Below, in pieces: positions 1 to 5,394 of a DNA stretch of 5,394 nucleotides. The stretch comes from Ilumatobacteraceae bacterium (GTDB lineage Bacteria > Actinomycetota > Acidimicrobiia > Acidimicrobiales > Ilumatobacteraceae): positions 1 through 5,394 of the forward strand of contig JALOLG010000149.1 in the NCBI GenBank assembly GCA_025456105.1, written 5' to 3'. Under the pieces are notes generated by a model, which saw only the letters and a program-made list of their open reading frames with translations, was not told where the DNA came from and made no database searches. Position 1 is the stretch's first letter. The number at the start of each line of letters is the position of its first letter. Made by a program: the position numbers and the translations under genes.

Positions 1-1250
1 TGCGACACGCCGGCCCGGAACCGATCGGGGCCGAGGTACTGCTCGAGCATGCGGAGCAGCGCGCCGCCCTTCTGGTACGTGAGCACGTCGAACATGCCCT
101 CGGCGTCCTTCGGCGAGCGGACCTCGAACTCCACCGATCGGGTCGACGACAGCGTGTCGGTCTCGAACGCCACGCTCCGCTCGGTGCCGAACGAGGTCCA
201 GCGCTGCCACTCCGGGCGGTACGCCTCGCAGCAGGCCAGCTCCATGAACGTGGCGAACGCCTCGTTGAGCCAGATGCCGTTCCACCAGCGCATCGTGACC
301 AGGTCGCCGAACCACATGTGCGCGAGCTCGTGCGCGACGACGTCGACGACGTTCTGCTGCTCCATCTGGGTGGCGGTCGCAGGGTCGACCAGGAGCAGGT
401 TCTCGCGGAAGGTGATGCACCCGAGGTTCTCCATCGCGCCCGCCGCGAAGTCCGGGAGCGCGACGAGGTCGATCTTGTCGCTCGGGTACGGGATGCCGTA
501 GTAGTCCTCGAACCACTGCAGGCTGAACACGGCGGTGTCGAGCCCGTACTGAGCGAGGTGCGCCTTGCCGGGCACGTGCACCACCCGGATCGGGGTCCCT
601 CGCACGTCGACGGGCTCGGTGGCCTCGAGTGGCCCGACCACGAACGCCACCAGGTACGTGCTCATCACCATCGTGTCCGCGAACGTGACGGCCACCCGGT
701 CGCCCCGCTGCTCACGCGCGATCTCGCCGGTGTTGGCGATCGCGAGCAACGACGGGTCGATCACCAGCGTGATGCCGAACACCGCCTTCATCTCGGGCTC
801 GTCCCAGCAGGGGAACGCCCGACGGCAGTCGGTGGCCTGCATCTGCGTCGTGGCGATCACCCGCTCGACGCCGTCGGCGTCGCGGAACGTGCTGCGGTAG
901 AAGCCGCGGAGCTTGTCGTTGAGGATGCCGCTGAAGGAGATCGCGACCCGGTGGGCACCGGCCGACAGCGGCGTCGCCGGCACGATCGTCATCCGCTCGG
1001 TGGGCTCGTCGAGCGTCCAGCTCGCAGCGACGCCGTCGATCTCGCACGAGTGGATCGTGAGCTCGATCGCGTTCAGCACCAGCGACGTGAGCCCTTCGGT
1101 CGCCACGTCGACGTCGATCGAGACCGAGCCGTCGAAGGTCGCGGCGTCGAGGTCGGGCACGAGCTCGACCGCGTAGCGGCGGGGGACCGCGTCGTGCGGG
1201 AGGCGGTACGGGTCGATCGTGTGGGTGTCGGTCGTGGGCGTGTCGGTCAC
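1..1250 (-). CDS. pepN: M1-family zinc aminopeptidase (aminopeptidase N-like), C-terminus beyond window
   Basis: Metallopeptidase of the M1 (gluzincin) family, which removes N-terminal amino acids from peptides, probably in the cytoplasm since no signal peptide is seen. About 416 N-terminal residues are present of the roughly 850 usual in the family. The N-terminus (YRLPHDAVPRRYAVELVPDL) is the usual opening of the M1 beta-sandwich domain and looks closer to tricorn-factor/puromycin-sensitive forms than to E. coli PepN. The substrate-anchoring GAMEN motif is at residues 271-275. The zinc motif HELAH is at 307-311 with the third ligand in WLNEAF (E330), giving HExxH-x18-E. The likely transition-state tyrosine is Y392 in LTYQKGG. 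All catalytic elements visible here are intact. The GTG start at 1250 overlaps the stop of the upstream peroxiredoxin (GTGA, 4 nt) and has no convincing Shine-Dalgarno, so translational coupling is likely. The start is inferred from the overlap; no alternative start codon lies just upstream in frame. The family assignment is firm, the exact substrate preference is not. Confidence 0.95.
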   Translation of the reverse strand, partial: MTDTPTTDTHTIDPYRLPHDAVPRRYAVELVPDLDAATFDGSVSIDVDVATEGLTSLVLNAIELTIHSCEIDGVAASWTLDEPTERMTIVPATPLSAGAHRVAISFSGILNDKLRGFYRSTFRDADGVERVIATTQMQATDCRRAFPCWDEPEMKAVFGITLVIDPSLLAIANTGEIAREQRGDRVAVTFADTMVMSTYLVAFVVGPLEATEPVDVRGTPIRVVHVPGKAHLAQYGLDTAVFSLQWFEDYYGIPYPSDKIDLVALPDFAAGAMENLGCITFRENLLLVDPATATQMEQQNVVDVVAHELAHMWFGDLVTMRWWNGIWLNEAFATFMELACCEAYRPEWQRWTSFGTERSVAFETDTLSSTRSVEFEVRSPKDAEGMFDVLTYQKGGALLRMLEQYLGPDRFRAGVS

Positions 1251-1717
1251 CCCGACATCATGCCGAACGATCGGATGTCATCGAGCACCTCGCCCGGATG
1301 GCCGGCCACGTCGGTGACCTCGTACACCTTGCGCACGATCCCGTCCGGATCGATGAGGAACGTGTGGCGCCGCGGGAAGTCGGCCCACTGCTCGTCGGGC
1401 GACTTCTTCACGCCGTAGGCCTCGCCGACCTCGCGCGTGACGTCGGAGAGCAGCGGGTATCCGAAGCCCTGGGCCTCGGCGAACGCCCGGTTCTCGTCGA
1501 CGGTGTCGAACGAGGCGCCGAGGATGACCGCCTCGGCAGCGGCGAAGTCGGGGCTTCGATCACGGAAGCCCTGGCCCTCGATCGTTCAACCGGGCGTCGA
1601 CGCCTTGGGGTACCACCACAGGGCGACCCAGCGGCCGGCGAGCTCGTGCAGCGACACCACGTTCCCGTGGTGGTCGGGGAGGCTGAAGTCGGGAGCGGGA
1701 GCGCCTTCGGAGACCAT
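1247..1717 (-). CDS. bcp: BCP/PrxQ-type peroxiredoxin with in-frame TGA (selenocysteine) at the catalytic position
   Basis: Thiol- or selenol-dependent peroxidase that reduces hydrogen peroxide and organic peroxides in the cytoplasm. Reading 1717 to 1247 with TGA as Sec gives 156 residues, the normal BCP length (E. coli about 156). The N-terminus has the fold's A-P-D-F-S-L-P motif (8-14). The active site is YPKASTPG followed by TGA: P37, T41 and residue 44 fit P-x-x-x-T-x-x-C with TGA in place of the peroxidatic cysteine. Downstream come FRD (51-53), a LLSD motif (89-92), the conserved arginine R117 and FLIDPDG (120-126). All of this is family-like, so the frame is under selection past the TGA. 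The residue aligned with the E. coli resolving Cys50 is Q49, and the protein contains no cysteine at all, so it would be a 1-Sec enzyme recycled by an external thiol. The stop overlaps the aminopeptidase start by 4 nt. The ATG at 1717 has no Shine-Dalgarno and may be (near-)leaderless. The alternative is a nonsense mutation or sequencing error of a Cys codon. Confidence 0.88.
1551..1588 (-). promoter_or_regulatory. Sec-encoding UGA codon and putative bacterial SECIS hairpin
   Basis: The UGA is at 1588-1586. After a 14-nt gap, the mRNA has GGGCUUC (1571-1565), a 7-nt loop CGUGAUC (1564-1558) and GAAGCCC (1557-1551), a perfect 7-bp stem. Bacterial SECIS elements lie inside the coding region just after the UGA, and SelB recognises a G (often GU) at the start of an apical loop roughly 16-37 nt downstream. 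Here G and U are the second and third loop bases, 23-24 nt after the UGA. Position and loop fit the general bacterial SECIS model, but there is no strict consensus and GC-rich DNA makes hairpins easily. The stem itself is seen directly; its function is inferred. Confidence 0.6.
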
Positions 1718-1743
1718 CAAGGCGAGACGGTAGCGTCCCGGGA
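1718..1743. promoter_or_regulatory. 26-bp divergent intergenic spacer with overlapping candidate -10 elements
   Basis: This is the only intergenic DNA between the peroxiredoxin (ATG at 1717, minus) and the kinase (GTG at 1744, plus). It contains TAGCGT at 1731-1736 on the plus strand and TACCGT at 1732-1727 on the minus strand, both of the form TAnnnT, within the near-palindrome ACGGTAGCGT (1727-1736). The plus-strand hexamer ends 7 nt before the GTG, which would place transcription initiation at or next to the start codon (leaderless mRNA, common in Actinomycetota). The minus-strand hexamer ends 9 nt before the ATG. Neither gene has a good Shine-Dalgarno, which agrees. No clear -35 element is seen on either strand, so this is a weak call. 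Confidence 0.3.
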
Positions 1744-2751
1744 GTGGTGCTGCCGGCCGGTCGCGACGATGCTCGCTTCGACACCCGATTCGATGTCGTG
1801 GGGATCGGCAACGCGCTGGTCGACGTGATCGCGCACGCCGACGACGGCTTCCTCGACGAGCACGGACTCGTCAAGGGCTCGATGACGCTCGTCGAGACCG
1901 AGCGGGCGGTGCAGCTCTACCGGGCGCTCGGCTCAGCCGTCGAGATGAGCGGCGGCTCGGCCGCCAACACCATGTGCGGCGTGGCCAGCTTCGGCGGGCG
2001 GGCGGCCTACGTGGGCAAGGTGAGCGACGACGACCTGGGCGATGTGTTCGGCCACGACCTGCGCGCCGTCGGGGTCACGTTCCGCCCGGGCGGGCCGGCC
2101 GATGGGGTGCCCACGGGGCGCTGCATCATCGTGGTCACGCCCGACGCCCAGCGCACCATGAACACCTACCTCGGGGTGTCGAGCCTGCTGTGCGTGCCCG
2201 ACGTCGACGAGGCCACCATCGCCGCCGGCCAGGTCCTCTACATGGAGGGCTACCTGTTCGACCGCGACGATGCGAAGGACGCGTTCCGCCATGCGGCAGC
2301 CGTGGCGCACGCGAGTGGCCGACGGGTGTCGCTCACGCTGTCCGATTCGTTCTGCGTCGACCGCCACCGCGACGACTTCCGCGACCTCGTCGCCGACGAG
2401 GTCGACCTGCTGTTCGGCAACGAGGCCGAGCTGCTGTCGCTCTACGAGACGGAGTCGTTCGACGAGGCCATCCGGCAGCTGCGCGGCCACTGCCCGATGG
2501 CGGTCGTCACCGCCGGCGCGCACGGCTCGTACGTGATCACCCACGACGAGGTGCTGCACGTGCCGGTGGAGCCGGTCGAGCGGGTCATCGACACCACCGG
2601 TGCGGGCGACCTGTACGCCGCCGGGTTCCTCTACGGGCTCACCCACGGCCGCGACCTGCGCACGTGCGGGCGGCTCGGCTCGATCGCGGCGGCCGAGGTG
2701 ATCTCCCACGTGGGGCCGCGACCGCTGGTGGAGCTGAAGGAGCTGGTGTGA
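1744..2751 (+). CDS. PfkB-family kinase, adenosine kinase-like
   Basis: ATP-dependent sugar/nucleoside kinase of the ribokinase-PfkB family, 335 residues. The sequence most resembles the adenosine kinase-like subgroup, which phosphorylates the 5'-hydroxyl of a nucleoside or ribose-like substrate in the cytoplasm. Visible motifs are the N-terminal strand GIGNALVDV (20-28), the substrate-loop glycines SGGSAANT (69-76), GRAAYVGKVSDDDLGDVF (85-102), the NEAE metal/phosphate motif (226-229), and the C-terminal anion-hole signature DTTGAGD (283-289) with catalytic base D289. It ends with a family-typical AAAEVISHVGPRP segment. The start is GTG 1744 or GTG 1747; both leave a short leader before the first strand, and no Shine-Dalgarno discriminates between them. 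The gene overlaps the downstream mutase by 4 nt, so they are probably one operon. Other PfkB substrates (for example another nucleoside or sugar) cannot be excluded from sequence alone. Confidence 0.92.
   Translation: MVLPAGRDDARFDTRFDVVGIGNALVDVIAHADDGFLDEHGLVKGSMTLVETERAVQLYRALGSAVEMSGGSAANTMCGVASFGGRAAYVGKVSDDDLGDVFGHDLRAVGVTFRPGGPADGVPTGRCIIVVTPDAQRTMNTYLGVSSLLCVPDVDEATIAAGQVLYMEGYLFDRDDAKDAFRHAAAVAHASGRRVSLTLSDSFCVDRHRDDFRDLVADEVDLLFGNEAELLSLYETESFDEAIRQLRGHCPMAVVTAGAHGSYVITHDEVLHVPVEPVERVIDTTGAGDLYAAGFLYGLTHGRDLRTCGRLGSIAAAEVISHVGPRPLVELKELV
2737..2742 (+). promoter_or_regulatory. Shine-Dalgarno AAGGAG for the phosphohexomutase
   Basis: AAGGAG lies inside the last codons of the kinase, 5 nt before the GTG at 2748. 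It is close to consensus and well spaced, and it fixes the mutase start at the GTG that overlaps the kinase TGA, rather than at any earlier codon of the long open frame that begins further upstream. Confidence 0.75.
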
Positions 2752-4340
2752 GCATCCCCGAGCAGTGGCTGGCCGCCGAGCCCGACGACGACATCCGCGC
2801 CGAGCTCCAGGCGCTCGTCGACACCGGCGGCGACGAGCTCGCGGCCCGCTTCGCCGGCCGCCTGCAGTTCGGCACGGCGGGGCTCCGCGGCGCGATCGGC
2901 GCCGGTCCGCTGCGCATGAACCGGCTCGTCGTCCGCCAGGCCGCCGCCGGGCTCGCCGCGCACCTGCTCGCCGAGGAGCCCGATGCCGCCACCCGCGGCG
3001 TGCTGATCGGGTTCGACGCACGTCGCAAGAGCGACGTGTTCGCGCTCGACACGGCGTGCGTCCTGGCGGCTGCCGGGGTGCGGGCCGTGCTGTTCGACCG
3101 TCCGGTCCCCACACCGGTCGTCGCGTGGTCGATCACCGACCTGGGCGTCGCTGCCGGGGTCGTCGTCACCGCGTCCCACAACCCGCCGGCCGACAACGGC
3201 TACAAGGTGTACCTCGGCACCGGCAGCCAGATCGTGCCGCCGCACGACACCCGCATCGCCGCCCGCATCGACGCGATCGATCCCACCGCCGTGCCGCTCG
3301 CGGCGGCCGATCACCCGCTGATCGAACGGATCGGAGCCGACCAGGTGGAGCGGTACGTCGCCTCGGTGCCCGCCGTCCGGCGCCGGCCGGACGTCGCGGG
3401 GGTCACGGTCGCGTACACCGCCATGCACGGGGTCGGCGGCGAGGTGCTGCTGCGCGCGTTCGCCGCCGCCGGCCTGCCCTCACCCGTGGTGGTGCCCGAG
3501 CAGCAGGAACCCGACGGCACGTTCCCCACGGTGTCGTTCCCGAACCCGGAGGAGCCGGGAGCGATGGACCTCCTGCTCGCGGTGGCCGCGTCGTGCGGCG
3601 CCGACGTGGCGCTGGCCAACGACCCCGACGCCGACCGGCTCGGTGCGGCGATCCCCACACCCGACGGCGGCTGGCGCCGCCTCGGGGGCGACGAGATCGG
3701 CTGGCTGCTCGCCGACCACATCCTGCGCAACGGCGAGGGTGACGACCGTCTCGTGGTGACCACGCTGGTGTCGTCGTCGCTGCTCGCCGACCTCGCCGCG
3801 TCGTACGGCGTCCACTCGGCCGAGACGTTCACGGGCTTCAAGTGGATCGGTCACACGGTGCTCGAGCGGCCGGACCAGCGCTTCGTGTTCGGGTACGAGC
3901 AGGCGCTCGGCTACCTCGTGGCAGAGCGGCCGCTCGACAAGGACGGCATCAGCGCAGCCGTGCTGTTCGCCGAGATCGCCGCCGTCGCGGCCGCCGAGGG
4001 CACCACGCTGCAGGCTCGCCTCGACGATCTCGCCGCCCGGTTCGGTCGGCACCTCATCGCCGAGCGCTCGGTGCGCATGGACCCGGCGGTCGGTGCTGCC
4101 GCGGTGCGGTCGATGCTGGAGTCGCCGCCGTCCGAGCTGGGCGGACGGACGGTCGTCGAGGTCGTGTCGTTCCCCGAAGCCGACCTGCTGCGCCTCAGGC
4201 TGGAGGGCGGCGTGCGCGTGCAGATCCGGCCGAGCGGCACCGAGCCGAAGGTGAAGCTCTACGGCGAGGGGGTCGACGTCGATCCGGCGCCGCTGCTCGA
4301 TGCGCTCGCGGTCGAGCTCGAGCGGGTCGCCGGCAGGTAG
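2748..4340 (+). CDS. Phosphoglucomutase/phosphomannomutase-family phosphosugar mutase
   Basis: Alpha-D-phosphohexomutase superfamily enzyme of 530 residues, which interconverts sugar 1-phosphates and 6-phosphates (or 5-phosphates for pentoses) via a phosphoserine. All four signature regions are intact: an N-terminal FGTAGLRG (41-48), the catalytic serine loop TASHNP (141-146, S143), the Mg-binding loop DPDADR (292-297), the sugar-specificity loop GYEQALGY (382-389) and the phosphate-binding loop RPSGTEPK (494-501). Length and the FGTAGLRG opening suit the PGM2-like subgroup, which includes glucose-1-phosphate and phosphopentose mutases; many have mixed specificity. The start is GTG 2748, supported by AAGGAG upstream and a GTGA overlap with the kinase. 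The open frame extends upstream to about 1974 only as an antisense-free shadow of the kinase. Pairing with an adenosine-kinase-like gene makes a phosphopentomutase role in nucleoside salvage possible, but glucose/mannose phosphate mutase is equally plausible. The 3' end overlaps the convergent membrane protein gene. Confidence 0.95.
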   Translation: MSIPEQWLAAEPDDDIRAELQALVDTGGDELAARFAGRLQFGTAGLRGAIGAGPLRMNRLVVRQAAAGLAAHLLAEEPDAATRGVLIGFDARRKSDVFALDTACVLAAAGVRAVLFDRPVPTPVVAWSITDLGVAAGVVVTASHNPPADNGYKVYLGTGSQIVPPHDTRIAARIDAIDPTAVPLAAADHPLIERIGADQVERYVASVPAVRRRPDVAGVTVAYTAMHGVGGEVLLRAFAAAGLPSPVVVPEQQEPDGTFPTVSFPNPEEPGAMDLLLAVAASCGADVALANDPDADRLGAAIPTPDGGWRRLGGDEIGWLLADHILRNGEGDDRLVVTTLVSSSLLADLAASYGVHSAETFTGFKWIGHTVLERPDQRFVFGYEQALGYLVAERPLDKDGISAAVLFAEIAAVAAAEGTTLQARLDDLAARFGRHLIAERSVRMDPAVGAAAVRSMLESPPSELGGRTVVEVVSFPEADLLRLRLEGGVRVQIRPSGTEPKVKLYGEGVDVDPAPLLDALAVELERVAGR

Positions 4341-5394
4341 AGCGCGAAGCGCGAGTTCGTCCACGCGCGCTCGAAGCGGCCGTCGGCCTCGATCCACTCG
4401 ATCTCCGGGTCGGAGAGCTCGAGGACCACGGCGTCGACGCGGTCGGCGACGCGCTCGACGGGCCAGTACCGGCTCGCCTGCAGCGCCCGCCGGTCGGTGC
4501 GCTGGGTCATCGCCCGCGCCTTGAAGAAGCCGACCACGTCGTCGGGCTCGGTGAGATCGCGCACCGCCTCGAACATCTCGAGCGAGGCGGGGTGATCGGG
4601 CCCCCACTCCACCATCCCGGCGGCGCGGAAGTCGCTCGCGCTCTCGACCTGCTGCGACGCGCGGACGACGTTGCCCGTCACCAGCAGGCCGAGCAGGACG
4701 GCCACGACGGCGAGGGCGCCGGCCGGTCGCCACGAGCGGAGCGATGCCAGCCTGGTGACGAGCCAGCACATGCCGACGATCGCGAGCAGCAGCAGCACCG
4801 GGCCCACGGCCGCGACGTAGCGCGACCCCGGGTACCGGAAGCTGCCACCGATCGCGAACACCGCGACGACGAACCCGATCAGACCGGCGTCACGCAGGCG
4901 GTGGTCGGTGAGCGCCAGCACCGCGCCGATCGCGGCACCCACGAGCAGCACCCCGACGGCGATCGCCCCGACCAGCCAGCTGCCGAGCACCGTGGGTGTC
5001 TCGGTGGGCACGTCCTTCAACCCGATGCTCTCGAGCACGTGCCCGAGGTGGTCCGGGAGGAACCGCAGCGTGTTGAGCAGGCTCGTGCGGGTGTAGCTGG
5101 GCACGAGCGTCGACGGCAGCACCACCTGCAGGAACGCCACGACACCGAGCCACGCCAGGTGCGGTGCCGCGCAGCGATCGTGGCGAGGCCCTCGCGCCGC
5201 ACCGTGAACGCGCTGGCCGAGACCGCCCCGGCGGCGAGCAGCGGCCACACGGGTGCGCCGACGGTGACGAGGGCGTCGCGGACCCGGCGGCGGTCGAACA
5301 CGGCGAGCGTCACGAACGCCGCGGCCAGGAACGGCAGCTCGCTCTGGATGAGCTCGCTCCACCGCAGGTACTGCGGTGACATGGCCAGCACCGC
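4259..5394 (-). CDS. GT-C glycosyltransferase-like polytopic membrane protein, frameshifted, N-terminus beyond window
   Basis: The protein looks like the C-terminal half of a GT-C (ArnT/PMT-like) integral membrane glycosyltransferase, which would transfer sugars from a polyprenyl-phosphate donor on the outer membrane face. The 5' part is read in one frame from 5394 to about 5165 (YLRWSELIQSELPFLAAAF, then VWPLLAAGAVSASAF). The rest is read in another frame from about 5170 to 4259. After the shift there are about five hydrophobic segments: near LAWLGVVAFLQVVLP, SWLVGAIAVGVLLVGAAIG, GLIGFVVAVFAIGG, VGPVLLLLAIVGMCWLV and ALAVVAVLLGLLVTGNVV. A soluble tail follows (FEAVRDLTEPDDVVGFFKAR ... RFALYLP) like the periplasmic C-terminus of such enzymes, with a RYVAAVGP motif typical of them. 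Catalytic acidic residues of the first loop would be outside the window, so activity cannot be judged. The family assignment rests on overall pattern. The frameshift may be real (pseudogene) or an assembly error. The last ~27 residues are Ser/Thr/Ala-rich and antisense to the mutase. Confidence 0.7.
   Translation of the reverse strand, partial: GAGHVTAVPAVERAHPERAAVPGRGVRDARRVRPPPGPRRPRHRRRTRVAAARRRGGLGQRVHGAARGPRHDRCAAPHLAWLGVVAFLQVVLPSTLVPSYTRTSLLNTLRFLPDHLGHVLESIGLKDVPTETPTVLGSWLVGAIAVGVLLVGAAIGAVLALTDHRLRDAGLIGFVVAVFAIGGSFRYPGSRYVAAVGPVLLLLAIVGMCWLVTRLASLRSWRPAGALAVVAVLLGLLVTGNVVRASQQVESASDFRAAGMVEWGPDHPASLEMFEAVRDLTEPDDVVGFFKARAMTQRTDRRALQASRYWPVERVADRVDAVVLELSDPEIEWIEADGRFERAWTNSRFALYLPATRSSSTASASSSGAGSTSTPSP

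Noticed and set aside
318..1418. Long plus-strand open frame (366 codons) over the aminopeptidase
   Set aside because: It is Arg/Val/Asp/His-rich with no family pattern, and is antisense to a minus-strand frame with intact GAMEN and HExxH-x18-E motifs. It is a high-GC shadow.
1586..1588. TGA read as an ordinary nonsense mutation making the peroxiredoxin a pseudogene
   Set aside because: It is not excluded, but it is less likely: it falls exactly on the catalytic Cys codon, the remaining frame is intact and coupled to the next gene, and a SECIS-like hairpin follows.
1298..1828. Plus-strand open frame (176 codons) across the peroxiredoxin
   Set aside because: It has no recognisable domain. 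The peroxiredoxin is clear on the other strand and only looks absent there because of the internal TGA.
1560..1874. Minus-strand open frame (104 codons) overlapping the peroxiredoxin 5' part and the kinase start
   Set aside because: It is in a different frame from the peroxiredoxin motifs, has low-complexity composition, and crosses the divergent spacer. It is a shadow.
1974..2747. Upstream extension of the mutase reading frame
   Set aside because: It is Arg/Pro-rich shadow sequence of the kinase. The GTG at 2748 with a good Shine-Dalgarno and a GTGA overlap is the supported start.
3480..4769. Minus-strand open frame (429 codons) across the mutase 3' half
   Set aside because: It is Arg/Asp-rich with no motif. 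The plus-strand mutase has all its signatures and the membrane protein uses another frame.
5160..5180. Programmed ribosomal frameshift in the membrane protein gene
   Set aside because: There is no slippery heptamer or run of identical bases and no family precedent is known to me. A mutation or assembly error is simpler.
1..5394. CRISPR arrays, tRNA/rRNA genes, insertion sequences or large repeats
   Set aside because: None are seen. The window is almost entirely filled by five ordinary-length protein genes.

Overview
The window is very GC-rich and densely coding, with GTG starts, 4-nt GTGA gene overlaps and almost no intergenic DNA. This fits a high-GC Actinomycetota-type bacterium. The protein character would suit an uncultured Acidimicrobiia-like lineage, but that is an inference from general look and not from a marker gene.

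Layout. A minus-strand pair fills positions 1-1717: a bacterioferritin-comigratory-protein (BCP) type peroxiredoxin, followed through a GTGA overlap by an M1-family zinc aminopeptidase that runs off the left edge. Back to back with it, only 26 bp away, a plus-strand pair fills 1744-4340: an adenosine-kinase-like PfkB kinase overlapping (GTGA) a complete phosphoglucomutase/phosphomannomutase-family enzyme. From the right edge a minus-strand polytopic membrane protein, resembling a GT-C glycosyltransferase, converges on the mutase and overlaps its 3' end by 82 bp. It carries an apparent frameshift near 5160-5185.

The main discovery is in the peroxiredoxin. Its reading frame is interrupted once, by a TGA (1588-1586) exactly where the family's peroxidatic cysteine should be: the motif P-x-x-x-T-x-x-C reads P37, T41, TGA44. 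The frame continues with clean peroxiredoxin sequence to a stop that overlaps the next gene. A perfect 7-bp hairpin with a GU-containing loop lies 15-35 nt downstream of the TGA, where a bacterial SECIS element is expected. The best reading is a selenocysteine peroxiredoxin with no cysteine anywhere else in the protein, which standard gene calling would truncate or miss. Selenocysteine peroxiredoxins are known as a class; this member and its setting may not be described.

How the genes work together. The kinase and mutase look like one operon of nucleoside/sugar-phosphate metabolism. The selenoperoxidase and aminopeptidase appear translationally coupled, with no obvious biochemical link. The selenocysteine machinery (selA, selB, selC, selD) is not in this window and would have to be elsewhere in the genome.
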